DNA of 64,000 nt. Origin: Paenibacillus anaericanus (GTDB taxonomy: Bacteria; Bacillota; Bacilli; Paenibacillales; Paenibacillaceae). The stretch's first letter is position 1. Each line of letters starts with the position of its first letter. Where the stretch lies: the NCBI RefSeq assembly GCF_003994475.1, contig NZ_RZNY01000002.1, positions 1 to 64,000 of the forward strand, read 5' to 3'. The notes beneath the pieces were generated by a model. It made no database searches. It saw nothing but the letters and a program-made list of their open reading frames with translations, and was not told where the DNA came from. Below are positions 34,168 to 43,967 of the stretch, piece after piece. Position numbers and translations under genes: made by a program.

Positions 34168-35400
34168 ATGTCCCATTTTCAAGAAAAATTAGAGAAATAC
34201 GCTGAATTAGCAGTAAAAGTGGGTGCTAATGTTCAGAAGGGTCAAACTTTGATCGTAAATGCGACAATTGATTCTGCTGAATTGGTGCGTATTATTGTTA
34301 AACAAGCTTATGAAGCAGGTGCAAGATCCGTCAAAGTCAACTGGACAGACGATACAGTAACACGTCTTCGTTACGATATGGCTGCTGAAGAGTCATTCCT
34401 AGACGAACCTAAATGGTATGCAGGTGAAATGCTTGAATTAGTAGAGAAGGGTGCTGCTGTGCTGCATGTCATTTCTTCCGATCCAGATCTACTCAACGGC
34501 GTATCTTCTGAACGACTAACAAATCATCAAATCACATATGGTAAGGCTATGACCAAATATCGTCAACTTCAAATGTCTGACAAATTCAGTTGGTCAATCG
34601 TAGCTGTTCCATCAAAGGCTTGGGCTGCTAAAGTGTTCCCTAATCTACCGGAAGATCAACAAGTAGACGCGCTGTGGGAAGCTATATTCCGTACTGTACG
34701 GGTTGATCAAGAGGATACGTTGGGAGCTTGGGAAGCGCATATCGCGAATCTTAATACAAAAGCACAATATCTAAATGACAAGAGATATCACGCTCTTCAT
34801 TACTTAGCCAAAGGAACAGATCTTACGATCGAGTTACCACAAGGACATCTATGGGTTGCTGCTGATAGCATTAATGCGCAAGGTAACTCATTCCTCGCTA
34901 ATCTTCCGACAGAAGAAGTGTTTACGGCTCCACTCAAAACAGGAGTTAATGGCACCGTGGCTAGCACAAAACCACTAAGTTACAATGGTAACATCATTGA
35001 CGGCTTCTCCATTAAGTTTGAAAAAGGACGTATCGTCGATTTTAGCGCCGAAGTTGGCGAAGATACCTTGAAACAACTCGTTGAACTGGATGAAGGAGCA
35101 CATTATCTAGGAGAAGTAGCGCTTGTTCCTCATGGCTCCCCTATTTCTCAATCCGGCATTCTATTCTACAATACCCTCTTTGATGAGAATGCTTCTAATC
35201 ATTTGGCTATTGGGAATGCCTATGCATTTAACCTTGAAGGCGGTAAATCCATGTCTCAAGAAGAATTAGAAGCGCATGGCCTTAATCACAGCCTTACTCA
35301 TGTAGACTTTATGGTTGGTTCAGCCGACATGAACATTTTTGGTATTACTAAAGATGGTAAGGAAGAACAAATTTTTGCAAACGGAAACTGGGCAATCTAA
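34168..35400 (+). CDS. ampS: M29-family aminopeptidase (AmpS/PepS)
   Basis: 410 residues, full length for family M29. The dinuclear-metal ligands expected for AmpS are visible: Glu in TEEVFTAPL, Glu in LGEVALVPHGS, His in SNHLAIG, and His and Asp in LTHVDFMVG. It removes N-terminal residues from peptides in the cytoplasm. GGAGG before the ATG. Monocistronic, ended by a strong hairpin. Confidence 0.93.
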   Translation: MSHFQEKLEKYAELAVKVGANVQKGQTLIVNATIDSAELVRIIVKQAYEAGARSVKVNWTDDTVTRLRYDMAAEESFLDEPKWYAGEMLELVEKGAAVLHVISSDPDLLNGVSSERLTNHQITYGKAMTKYRQLQMSDKFSWSIVAVPSKAWAAKVFPNLPEDQQVDALWEAIFRTVRVDQEDTLGAWEAHIANLNTKAQYLNDKRYHALHYLAKGTDLTIELPQGHLWVAADSINAQGNSFLANLPTEEVFTAPLKTGVNGTVASTKPLSYNGNIIDGFSIKFEKGRIVDFSAEVGEDTLKQLVELDEGAHYLGEVALVPHGSPISQSGILFYNTLFDENASNHLAIGNAYAFNLEGGKSMSQEELEAHGLNHSLTHVDFMVGSADMNIFGITKDGKEEQIFANGNWAI

Positions 35401-35409
35401 TACTATATG

Positions 35410-35455
35410 TTAAAAAGGGTCAAGTCGTGGATACATCCACCGACTTGACCCTTTT
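35410..35455 (+). terminator. Terminator of ampS
   Basis: AAAAAGGGTCAAGTCG pairs with CGACTTGACCCTTTTT around GGTGGA-type loop; T-run included. Confidence 0.9.
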
Positions 35456-35473
35456 TCTGTTACACATCACAGC

Positions 35474-35520
35474 AAGAAGCCCCAAACCAATCCCTGCGGG
35501 GCTGGTCTGGGGCTTCTTAA
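35474..35520 (-). terminator. Terminator of the MFS efflux gene
   Basis: AAGAAGCCCC arms with an inner GACCAGCCCCGCAGGGATT stem, followed by T-rich sequence on the minus strand. Confidence 0.8.
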
Positions 35521-35536
35521 GAATTATTAAAGTGCC

Positions 35537-37165
35537 TTACGCTTTTTCAGTAGCAAACGCAGGATTTACATCTCCAGTTGCTTCTGGCGCTACTTCACTT
35601 GGAGCTTTATTCGATGTCCGAAGTGGAAGCTCTTTAAGGAAGAATACAAGCACGAATGCTACGACCATTACGATGGTACCTGTTAAGAATACAGATGATA
35701 ACGTACTACCAAGTGCTTCGCGGATGTTCGCGATCATTTGTGCGAATAATGGTTGTGCATCTGCAGGCAGACTAGCCTGAGTCTGTTCGATCAATGGTTT
35801 ATTCATCAGCATACGTGGATTTGCGAAGGAGAGTATTTGCTCTGTTATCTTAGGATCCAGCGTGCTGAAGTCTGGTGCGTTTGAAGAATGCATCGCATTT
35901 GTAAGATTTTTGGCAAGACTGTTAGACATAACCGTCCCCATCACAGCGATACCAATTGTACCACCCAAGTTACGGAACAACTGAGAGGATGCTGTTGCGA
36001 CACCCAAATCTTTGTGAGCCGCTGCATTTTGCGTAGCCAATGAGAATACTGGCATCCCGAGACCAAGACCAAGTCCGAACACGATCATACTAAGAACGGC
36101 TACCGCAACACTGTTCATAACGACCATGATCCCCATACCTACGATCATGATTGGCATTCCTATTACAGCATAACGTTTGTACTTACCGCTTTTAGCAATC
36201 AGTTGCCCAGTTATTGCACTAGTGATAACCATGACGATAGACATCGGCATCGTTACATAACCCGAAAGGGTTGCAGAAATTCCAAGTACGCCCTGTACAA
36301 AGAATGAAATATAAATCATGGCTCCCATTAAACCAAAGTTCATAATAAACCCGATAATATTTGAAACAGTTATGACACTGTTCTTGAATAAGTGCAATGG
36401 AAGTACTGGATTCTTTGCCTTTGACTCAATGAAGATGAAGATAATGAGCGAAACTACTGTTACTGCGAGAAGTCCAATAATTTGTCCTGAAGCCCATGGA
36501 TATTCTGTACCAGCCCATGAGAAAGCGAGCAATAACGGTACAATAGTTGTTGTCAGGAATAGCGAACCTAAGTAATCGATACTTTCCCCTGGTTTGCGTT
36601 CTCCCTTCGGAAATAACGTCAAGATCATGATGAAAGCTACGATACCAAGAGGTAGGAAGATCCAGAATAACCAGTGCCAATCCACACGGTCAACTAAGTA
36701 ACCGCCAAGTGTTGGTCCAATTACGCTAGAGAAACCGAATACTGCGGTCAAAAGTCCCATCCATTTACCACGCTCACGAGGTGCGAACAAATCCCCTACA
36801 GCCGTAAATGCAGTCGATTGAATGATCCCGGCACCAAGTCCTTGAATACCACGATAGAATATGAATTGATAAACGTCTGAAGAAGTACCTGTTAAGAAGG
36901 CACCCACCATAAATAATAATATCCCGATTAATATAAAAGGTTTACGTCCGAACATATCGGAAAGTTTCCCGACAAGAATGGCAGCAATGGTTGACGTCAA
37001 TAAATAAATATTGATCGTCCATGTGTAGTAATCCATGCCATCAAGGATTGCGATAATCCGCGGCATCGCGGTGCTTGTTATCGTCTGATTGATGGCAGCA
37101 AAGAACATCGCTGCCATGATGGCAATCATAATTGAAAGTTTACGCTTTTTAGATAAATGCTCCAT
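35537..37165 (-). CDS. MDR-type MFS efflux transporter, 14 helices (EmrB/QacA, DHA2)
   Basis: 542 residues with 14 membrane helices. Motif A is GKLSDMFGRKPFILIG between helices 2 and 3, and the antiporter motif C is in GPTLGGYLVD near helix 5. It exports drugs or toxic organics by proton antiport. It is 23 bases downstream of the marR gene and surely co-transcribed, so induced when the MarR protein binds a ligand. Confidence 0.93.
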   Translation of the reverse strand: MEHLSKKRKLSIMIAIMAAMFFAAINQTITSTAMPRIIAILDGMDYYTWTINIYLLTSTIAAILVGKLSDMFGRKPFILIGILLFMVGAFLTGTSSDVYQFIFYRGIQGLGAGIIQSTAFTAVGDLFAPRERGKWMGLLTAVFGFSSVIGPTLGGYLVDRVDWHWLFWIFLPLGIVAFIMILTLFPKGERKPGESIDYLGSLFLTTTIVPLLLAFSWAGTEYPWASGQIIGLLAVTVVSLIIFIFIESKAKNPVLPLHLFKNSVITVSNIIGFIMNFGLMGAMIYISFFVQGVLGISATLSGYVTMPMSIVMVITSAITGQLIAKSGKYKRYAVIGMPIMIVGMGIMVVMNSVAVAVLSMIVFGLGLGLGMPVFSLATQNAAAHKDLGVATASSQLFRNLGGTIGIAVMGTVMSNSLAKNLTNAMHSSNAPDFSTLDPKITEQILSFANPRMLMNKPLIEQTQASLPADAQPLFAQMIANIREALGSTLSSVFLTGTIVMVVAFVLVFFLKELPLRTSNKAPSEVAPEATGDVNPAFATEKA

Positions 37166-37188
37166 AAAATTCTCTCTCCATCTCTCTT

Positions 37189-37632
37189 TTAGTCTGTGTG
37201 ATCTGTATGATCTATACTTGAAAGCATTTTGCCGAAAATTCGTCTCAAATGCTCAATGTCCTCTTCAGGTAATACATCGAAGAACATGTGAATCGTTTCC
37301 TTCTGACTCTCCGTTACCTTTCTAATAATTTCTTCTCCTTTCTCCGTAATGGTGATAAACACGATTCTACGATCATTCTCTGCTCGTTCTCTCTTCACAT
37401 ATCCCTCTGCAAGTAACTTATCCGTAACACCCGTAGTTGCTGCAGGTGTGATGCCAAGCGAATCCGCAAGCTGGGATACCTTCAGAGGCCCTCTCTTATT
37501 CAGCCTGTAAAGTGCCTTAAATTGGGCAAAGCTAAGATTGTATTCGTTACTCTTCTTCCACTCTTTTGAGATATTTTTTACTAAGGTTCGGAAGTTCGAG
37601 GACACTTCAAACAATACTTCATTCTTATTCAA
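37189..37632 (-). CDS. MarR-family repressor
   Basis: 147 residues: a winged helix (KVSQLADSLGITPAATTGVTDKLLAEGYVKRERAENDRRIVFITIT) with the DxR wing signature, flanked by dimerisation helices. The C-terminus ends in a DHTDHTD repeat. TTG start eight bases after AAGGAGG. A 16-bp dyad in the upstream region is its probable operator. Confidence 0.92.
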   Translation of the reverse strand: MNKNEVLFEVSSNFRTLVKNISKEWKKSNEYNLSFAQFKALYRLNKRGPLKVSQLADSLGITPAATTGVTDKLLAEGYVKRERAENDRRIVFITITEKGEEIIRKVTESQKETIHMFFDVLPEEDIEHLRRIFGKMLSSIDHTDHTD

Positions 37633-37712
37633 ACCTAGCTCCTCCTTAAGAATAGCTCCGATTAAGGGAGACTACGCTCGCTATTGCTTGTTATTATATC
37701 TAAAAATTAATT

Positions 37713-37728
37713 AAGTAGTTAATTACTT
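37713..37728. promoter_or_regulatory. Probable MarR operator
   Basis: AAGTAGTTAATTACTT, an imperfect 16-bp palindrome within a very AT-rich stretch, 80 bases upstream of the marR start. Confidence 0.55.
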
Positions 37729-37894
37729 ATTAATTAATTATTAAACCGTATAACAATATATCTCGATTTAAACTTTGAGTCAAGAAATAAATGAATGAAA
37801 CGATCATGAAAACTTGTCCAATTACAGAAAACAAACAGATCACAACCGTAATGCTACAGTTGAGATCTGTTTGTATGCTTATACTATTTTTTTG

Positions 37895-38128
37895 TTGGCT
37901 CAAATCCAAAAAGATGATTGCACGCAAACCACTGTAACGGAACTCAGCGATCTTATTTGCGATTTAATCCACTATTCTGGATTGTAACGGAACCAGCAGA
38001 CGTTATTTTATGATTATTGATGCATTAGAGCATCATCCTGAGGAAATAACGTCGTTCAGTTCCGTTAAAATTCTTCTTGACACTCACAACTCAAAATAAG
38101 GGCTACTGGTTCCCTTAGATTAACGTCA
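37895..38128 (+). repeat. Dispersed intergenic repeat, copy 1
   Basis: Core starts TGTAACGGAACTCAGCGATC (37933) and runs to TAACGTC (38127). Homologous to 47758-48006 and, inverted, 58078-58325. It contains internal inverted GTAACGGAAC/GTTCCGTTA motifs. No coding potential; it fills most of the 548-base gap between marR and the MFS gene. Confidence 0.85.
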
Positions 38129-38180
38129 TTGATCTCATTGATGAATGAATCCATCAAGCACTAATCGGTCGGTACTTGTA

Positions 38181-39374
38181 TTAGTTTTCATTTGAAATTA
38201 CTTGAACCTGAGTTCGCTGAATAATCATAGCTGCAATACCAAGCAATGTCAGTGCAGCGATAAATGTGGCAAGCATCCAAGATGAAAATTGAGCACCACC
38301 AAAATCCATTCCTTTACCCATGAGTAGTGGCAGTATTGCACCTCCTACTCCACCGGCTGCGATCAACATACTTGGCGTAGACCCCTCTGCTCCAGGCAAC
38401 AGTTTGTTTGCAAAGACGAGCGCAATAGAGAACAAACCGGAGAGAAATAGTCCTATCAGCATAATCAGGACTGTCATCATAGTTAGTCCTTCTGCTATGG
38501 AGAATAGGGCAAACAGCGCCAAACTAATTGCACAGCTCCACACGACATATCGACTATAAGAGATTTTCTCGGCTATGAAACCACAGAAGAAGCGCCCCAC
38601 AGTCATCGCGATCCAGAACAGGGTTACGCTGAAGGCTGCTGTTGATTTATCAGTACCTAGTTTCTCAATCAGTAGTGACGGAAGAAAATTAACAAAACTC
38701 ATCTCCATCCCTACATAAAGAAAGAAGAAAACGATAAACACGATTAAGAGTAGTCCTCGGACACCTCGATATTGAGAGAAAAAGCTCTTCTTCTCTTTCT
38801 TTGTTTCTTCCTTAGTGTCTAGTAGCTTGTTCAGTTCTCCAAAGTTCTTCTTATACCAGACGATGAACATGACCAATGCCATTAAAGAGACGAATAAGAA
38901 CGAATATCTCCACAATTCGGCCTGAATAAGAACACCCGCTAATAGTGGCATGACTAAAGCTCCAATCCCAAAGAAAACTTCCAACCGACTCATGGCGATG
39001 GCTGTTCCCTCCGTTATTGCTACTATAATTAGTGTCCCGATTACCGCTTCTATCATACCGAATCCAAAACCTGCTAGTGAACCAACGACATACATCCATT
39101 CCCAAGGTGGGAGCATGGTGTAACATAACTCTGCTAAACACAACAAGCCAATTGCAATGATCAATCCCGTTCTTTTACCAAACTTCGAAAGAATGAATGG
39201 TGATAGAGAGACACCTATAAGGAATCCTGAGAATTGGGCAAAGATCAAGCTACCTCCTGCGCTATAATCCTTTCCGTAATACTGAAGTAGGTCCGGCATC
39301 AACGAACCGACGACTACATGGGCGAGACCGATCAGTAAATATGACCAACTGCCCATCCATACTAAAGTCTTCAT
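38181..39374 (-). CDS. MFS transporter, 12 helices
   Basis: About 397 residues with 12 membrane helices in two halves and a long charged central loop (LLDTKEETKKEKKSFF). Resembles the sugar/unknown MFS branch (FucP-like, YfkF-like) more than drug exporters; the substrate is unknown. GGAG is six bases before ATG 39374; a GTG five codons upstream overlaps the ribosome site. Monocistronic. Confidence 0.85.
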   Translation of the reverse strand: MKTLVWMGSWSYLLIGLAHVVVGSLMPDLLQYYGKDYSAGGSLIFAQFSGFLIGVSLSPFILSKFGKRTGLIIAIGLLCLAELCYTMLPPWEWMYVVGSLAGFGFGMIEAVIGTLIIVAITEGTAIAMSRLEVFFGIGALVMPLLAGVLIQAELWRYSFLFVSLMALVMFIVWYKKNFGELNKLLDTKEETKKEKKSFFSQYRGVRGLLLIVFIVFFFLYVGMEMSFVNFLPSLLIEKLGTDKSTAAFSVTLFWIAMTVGRFFCGFIAEKISYSRYVVWSCAISLALFALFSIAEGLTMMTVLIMLIGLFLSGLFSIALVFANKLLPGAEGSTPSMLIAAGGVGGAILPLLMGKGMDFGGAQFSSWMLATFIAALTLLGIAAMIIQRTQVQVISNEN

Positions 39375-39610
39375 TTGTACTCCTTCCACGATGCAAAGTG
39401 GTCCTTATGTAACCGGAGCATCATTATTCTATGTAATCGATGACCAACCTCTCTATTGTAGATGAAAGTGATCGATGCGTCACCCTCTCCTACTATTTCT
39501 AATATTAAGGTCTAATCACATGGGAAAACCTACCTTTAGGTATTCAAATGAGGTAAGATGAATAAGAGAGAATCAAAATACTTGTCGCTATAGATAGAGA
39601 GGAGACTACC

Positions 39611-40216
39611 ATGCCGGAACGGTTGGAATGGCTACTAACAACAAACTTTCACGACCTGACCGATCATGTTCAGGAAGAAGTTTATTATGCCTATTATGAT
39701 TTTGTATATGGGACGATCCACTATATCGTCAAAGACCATCAAATAACGGAGGATATCATTCAGGAATCCTTCCTCAAGGTAATCCACAAAATGCCGACAT
39801 TTGATAAGGAAACTATCATGCGAGCTTGGATGAAAGTAGTGGCTAGAAATTCTACAATAAATTTTTTGCGAAAAAACAAAAAATTTCGTAACCATGTTGA
39901 CATTGAAAGTGTCTATATGGATATAGAGCCTCTAGTCTCTAATGAACCTTCAGTTGAGCGAACTATAGAAATCAAAATGATGGAAGAATCCATTATGAAA
40001 TATCTACATAAGTTAAAGCCCGAATATAGACTACTGATGGAATACCGGTGGAAACAGGGGATGAGCTATAAGGAAATAGCCGAGCAGCTCAATATTTGCG
40101 AAGATGTTGTTAGACAACGGCTTTATCGTACGCGTGAAGGAATCAAAAAGATGCTGTTCAGAGAGTGGGGTAATGATCATGAAACCATCCGATCCGTGGA
40201 ATCCCGATTATCCTGA
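39611..40216 (+). CDS. ECF RNA polymerase sigma factor
   Basis: 201 residues. Sigma-2 region YYDFVYGTIHYIVKDHQITEDIIQESFLKVI and MRAWMKVVARNSTINFLRKNKK; sigma-4 helix-turn-helix MSYKEIAEQLNICEDVVRQRLYRTREGIKKML. It is followed with a 38-base overlap by its likely anti-sigma gene. Target genes and signal are unknown. Confidence 0.9.
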   Translation: MPERLEWLLTTNFHDLTDHVQEEVYYAYYDFVYGTIHYIVKDHQITEDIIQESFLKVIHKMPTFDKETIMRAWMKVVARNSTINFLRKNKKFRNHVDIESVYMDIEPLVSNEPSVERTIEIKMMEESIMKYLHKLKPEYRLLMEYRWKQGMSYKEIAEQLNICEDVVRQRLYRTREGIKKMLFREWGNDHETIRSVESRLS

Positions 40217-41000
40217 AGAATATGAAGAACTCTTTGAGGAGGCTTTTGACAAAGCCACCCAAACATCTTCCTTATATTCCATGGCTGATAAGCAAAAATC
40301 TTGGCAAACCGTTCAACAGCGGATTAAGCTTGAAAAGAGACGTCGGAAGCGGCATCAGCGTTTTCGCTTAGCAATCCTTGCTGCTACTTCGATGATCATA
40401 GGTGGCATGCTGTTCAGCCAACCACTATTAACTCAAGCCGTCTCCCCCATCTATCAGAAAATGACAAACTGGGGTGACGGAATGAACAAACTAGTCTTCG
40501 GAAATAATACTAGTCAAGGTGATGAGGCAAAGGCGAAGACACCACCCCCACCGGAAGCCGAGATGGAAGAGAGTCCACCCAAGGCTGAACTTATTGCATC
40601 AGGTAGTTATACTCCTGTTTCGATAAGCATGGATGAAGCTAGAGAGGTATTGCCTTTTGATCTCCCAGAGATCACGTATATCCCTGATCGATTCAGCTTG
40701 GAAACTGTGGAATTAATGGATCCACCTAATCAAGAACAAGCTGATAGCTTGTATATAAGATATTTTAGTCTTGAGGACGAGCAGCTCAGAATGTTATTTA
40801 ATCTCATCCATGAGAACGAGACGATTACTTCTATAACAGATGAACATACAGAAACGCTCATATTAGATAATGATACGATCGCTTATTATGAAGCTGGTAG
40901 ATTTTCTTCCTTAACCTTTACTATAGGGAACGTACTTGTCAAAGTCTTTGGGAATGTCGATAAGGAAGAATTGCTGCAAATCGCTAACAACTTTAAATAA
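40179..41000 (+). CDS. Probable anti-sigma protein with DUF4367
   Basis: About 273 residues. Cytoplasmic N-terminus (~1-55), one membrane helix (FRLAILAATSMIIGGMLF), then an outside part with a DUF4367-type domain (LPFDLPEITYIPDRFSLE ... VLVKVFGNVDKEELLQIAN). No zinc HxxxCxxC motif. The start at 40179 lies inside the sigma gene, an overlap typical of cognate pairs. Anti-sigma role is inferred from position and topology. Confidence 0.75.
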   Translation: MKPSDPWNPDYPEEYEELFEEAFDKATQTSSLYSMADKQKSWQTVQQRIKLEKRRRKRHQRFRLAILAATSMIIGGMLFSQPLLTQAVSPIYQKMTNWGDGMNKLVFGNNTSQGDEAKAKTPPPPEAEMEESPPKAELIASGSYTPVSISMDEAREVLPFDLPEITYIPDRFSLETVELMDPPNQEQADSLYIRYFSLEDEQLRMLFNLIHENETITSITDEHTETLILDNDTIAYYEAGRFSSLTFTIGNVLVKVFGNVDKEELLQIANNFK

Positions 41001-41007
41001 ATATCAA

Positions 41008-41052
41008 ATAACGGGTGTCCCTATATTAATTGGGACACCCGTTATTTATTAT
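41008..41052. terminator. Bidirectional terminator
   Basis: AATAACGGGTGTCCC pairs perfectly with GGGACACCCGTTATT between convergent genes. Confidence 0.9.
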
Positions 41053-41061
41053 ATAGCGGTG

Positions 41062-42381
41062 CTACGCACCAGCTTCTTGTATGGGAATATAATGCTGTTT
41101 GAGTAGTTTGACACGAGCAATTCGCTTGTTGTCGGTCTCTTCTACTACGTATAGATCTCCCTCATAATGAACGGATGCTCCGATCTGTGGAGGTAATATT
41201 TCAATTCGCGAATATAACCATCCGCCAATCGTATCATAATCTTCTGAGTCTAATGATAAGCCAAAACGATCATTAATTGATTCAATTAACATAAGTCCAT
41301 CAATTGAATAAGAATCTTCCCCAAGTTGCTCGATACCAGGTCGTTCTTCATCGAATTCGTCCTGAATCTCACCTACAATCTCTTCCACAATGTCCTCAAG
41401 TGTTACCATACCTGAGGTACCACCGTATTCATCGATCAAGATCGCGATTTGAGTTCTTCCTCGCTGCATTCGTTTCATCAGATCACTGATGTGAATCGAT
41501 TCCGGTACAGCCATGATAGGACGAAGTAATTCTAGGTAGTCTGAAGTATTCGAACGGATCAAATCTTTAATATGAAGAAAACCTATAATATGATCTTTAT
41601 CGTGATTGCACACTGGATAACGCGTTCGAGTTCCTTCCAGAGCAATTTCCAAGTTTTCATCTAATGAATGTCGGGTGTATAAACAAATCATTTCCGTCCG
41701 AGGGATCATAATCTCCCGAGCGGTGGTATCCCCAAATTCAAATATGTTATCGACTAACGACATTTCTGCGCTGTCGATCAGCCCGCTCTCACTGCTCTCT
41801 TTCATCATGATTCGGATTTCCTCTTCCGTATGCAAGGAATCTAGCCCCGAATCCCGTTTGATCCCAAACAGTTTAAGTAAAGCTGAAGATAGAACATTAA
41901 GTACCCAGATGAACGGATACATCAGTAGATAGAACAACTTCATCGGCCTAGCCAACAATAACGTGATCGTCTCGGCCTTTCGAACAGCAATAGTCTTAGG
42001 TGCCAATTCACCAAGCACGATATGCAATAACGCAATTAGCATAAAAGCAACGGCGAGCGAGACAATGTGTAGCGGTTTCTCGCTAAAACCAAGCATTTCG
42101 AATAGCGGGTAGAGCATCGTTGCTACTACAGGCTCTCCTAGCCAACCAAGTCCAAGCGAACACAGTGTAATACCTACTTGGCAAGCTGATAAATATCCGT
42201 CAAGATTGTTCAGTAAACTTTGGACAATGATAGCACTTTTACGTCCTTCTTCAGCCAGATTATCGATACGGCCACTCTTGATTTTGACAATTGCAAACTC
42301 AGCCGATACAAAAAATCCGTTAAGTAGAACCAGTAACACCATCAATCCTAATTGAAAAAGACTCGGCAAAGGGTCACTCAA
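41062..42381 (-). CDS. CNNM/CorC-like membrane protein (hemolysin family)
   Basis: 439 residues. A DUF21/CNNM membrane domain (~1-190, LNGFFVSAEFAIVKIK; HIVLGELAPKTIAV), a CBS pair (IMIPRTEMICLY; IAILIDEYGGTSGMVTLEDIVEEIVGEI) and a C-terminal CorC_HlyC domain. Such proteins are linked to Mg2+ efflux, not hemolysis. TTG start follows AGGA. A hairpin CCTATTC/GAATAGG sits just before the ribosome site (see 42421). Confidence 0.9.
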   Translation of the reverse strand: MSDPLPSLFQLGLMVLLVLLNGFFVSAEFAIVKIKSGRIDNLAEEGRKSAIIVQSLLNNLDGYLSACQVGITLCSLGLGWLGEPVVATMLYPLFEMLGFSEKPLHIVSLAVAFMLIALLHIVLGELAPKTIAVRKAETITLLLARPMKLFYLLMYPFIWVLNVLSSALLKLFGIKRDSGLDSLHTEEEIRIMMKESSESGLIDSAEMSLVDNIFEFGDTTAREIMIPRTEMICLYTRHSLDENLEIALEGTRTRYPVCNHDKDHIIGFLHIKDLIRSNTSDYLELLRPIMAVPESIHISDLMKRMQRGRTQIAILIDEYGGTSGMVTLEDIVEEIVGEIQDEFDEERPGIEQLGEDSYSIDGLMLIESINDRFGLSLDSEDYDTIGGWLYSRIEILPPQIGASVHYEGDLYVVEETDNKRIARVKLLKQHYIPIQEAGA

Positions 42382-42387
42382 TACATT

Positions 42388-42535
42388 TCCTATTCCCGCC
42401 TAAATTGCAGAGAATAGGTGCACCTCCTTCGTGGTTTGTAATGATAAAGATATGGTTGTTGGTTATTCTTATATATCGTCAATTTCCCAATGGATTCATC
42501 TCCTCGCATTATATATTATATTATACACTACACAG
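42388..42535 (-). promoter_or_regulatory. Promoter and leader of the CorC-like gene
   Basis: Minus strand TTGACT with TATAAT-like sequences downstream (42536-42505), then a ~110-base leader. The leader carries a strong but orphan ribosome-binding motif GAAGGAGGTG (42432-42423) with no start codon near it, and a CCTATTC/GAATAGG hairpin (42416-42389) just before the real start. Translational control is possible. The rest of 42536-42720 holds the divergent gntR promoter. Confidence 0.4.
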
Positions 42536-42720
42536 TCAAACCCTTCCGTATGACTCAGGTACGGGCGTGACAGCCTTTTTAATTTTAGGGGACTGTTAGC
42601 CGTTTAATATTATTCTTCCCCTTGAAATTTATAAAATATTGGATTATAGTGTTAGTGTGTATGGTGTGCATGTAGTTAATACACAGTTGGATTAGTGCTT
42701 ATTGTCGCTGGAGGTATTCG

Positions 42721-43101
42721 ATGAAAATAATAATTAAAAATGCATCAGATCAACCTTTATATCAACAAATCAAAGATCAAATCAAGGATGCAATCCTAAG
42801 CAATGAACTACAAGAAGGAGAATTACTCCCCTCTATCCGGTCCTTAGCGACGGATTTGCATGTGAGCGTACTTACGACTAAGAGAGTCTACGCAGAGCTT
42901 GAAACCGAAGGCTATATCGTTACCAAAGTTGGAAAAGGTACTTATGTAGCCTCAGAAAACTTAGAGCTACTAGCTGAATCCAAACGACTTATGGTGGAAT
43001 CCAAGCTAGTAGAAGCCTGGACAATGGCTCGAACTTTAGGAATTAATAAAGAAGAACTCTATTCCATGATGGACCTACTTTTCGAAGAGGAGAATGAATG
43101 A
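42721..43101 (+). CDS. GntR-family regulator, YtrA subfamily
   Basis: 126 residues: winged helix (PLYQQIKDQIKDAILSNELQEGELLPSIRSLATDLHVSVLTTKRVYAELETEGYIVTKVGKGTYV) and only a short C-terminal dimerisation tail, as in YtrA/YhcF. Its stop overlaps the ABC ATPase start. YtrA-type repressors control the adjacent ABC transporter in response to cell-envelope antibiotics. Confidence 0.9.
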   Translation: MKIIIKNASDQPLYQQIKDQIKDAILSNELQEGELLPSIRSLATDLHVSVLTTKRVYAELETEGYIVTKVGKGTYVASENLELLAESKRLMVESKLVEAWTMARTLGINKEELYSMMDLLFEEENE

Positions 43102-43967
43102 TGGATACCATTTTAGAAGTAAGTGATCTTAGTAAGTCTTTTGCAAATTTTAATTTGAATCATGTGAATTTCTCACTCAAAGAGGGTTGTATTACTGGTT
43201 TCATCGGTATTAATGGCTCGGGGAAGACAACAACGATCAAAACAATCCTTGGGCTCATTCTTAAAGATACAGGCAGCATTACATTCCTTGGTAAAGAGCT
43301 GGCTGATCATGAACGAGAACTAAAGAACCGGATCGGCGTGGTCCTAGATGATGGTTATTTCTATGAGGAGATGACGCTAAAAGAAATGAAGAGTGTTATT
43401 GCCCCTGCCTATACGAATTGGGACGATGCTATTTTCCAGAGCTATATGAATAAGTTCAAATTACAAGTTAACCAGAAGATATCTACTTTATCTAAAGGAA
43501 TGCGGATGAAGTACGCTATAGCATTAGCATTATCTCATCATGCGGATCTATTAATTATGGACGAGCCAACTAGTGGGCTTGATCCCTTGGTGCGAAGTGA
43601 ACTAATGGATATACTACTAGACTTCATGAAAGAAGAAGGCAAAAGTGTATTCTTCTCGACTCATATCACTTCTGACTTGGATAGAATAGCGGATATGCTT
43701 ATTTTAATTGATAAAGGGAACATTCTATTTAACGAGGAGAAAGATCAGTTGCTAGAAACGCATGCCATAGTGAAGGGCGATACTAGGTTATTAAATGAAC
43801 AAACGCGGAAATTATTCTTAACCCTACGTGAAACTACATACGGATTTGAAGGTATTACTCACGACATCCACATTGTGCGTCAACATATGAAGGATGTAGT
43901 CATAGAAAAGCCAACCATAGAACAGATTATGCTGGCACATATAGGGGGTCACCAACATGTTAATTAG
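43098..43967 (+). CDS. ABC transporter ATP-binding protein
   Basis: 289 residues. Walker A GINGSGKTT, signature LSKGM, Walker B LLIMDEPTSGLD and the switch His in FFSTHIT. C-terminal extension of ~70 residues. It couples to the membrane protein encoded next (11-base overlap) and is probably repressed by the GntR protein before it. Confidence 0.92.
   Translation: MMDTILEVSDLSKSFANFNLNHVNFSLKEGCITGFIGINGSGKTTTIKTILGLILKDTGSITFLGKELADHERELKNRIGVVLDDGYFYEEMTLKEMKSVIAPAYTNWDDAIFQSYMNKFKLQVNQKISTLSKGMRMKYAIALALSHHADLLIMDEPTSGLDPLVRSELMDILLDFMKEEGKSVFFSTHITSDLDRIADMLILIDKGNILFNEEKDQLLETHAIVKGDTRLLNEQTRKLFLTLRETTYGFEGITHDIHIVRQHMKDVVIEKPTIEQIMLAHIGGHQHVN

Noticed and set aside
41062-42381. Hemolysin or virulence factor
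   Set aside because: The family name is historical; domains are those of CNNM/CorC Mg2+ efflux-type proteins.
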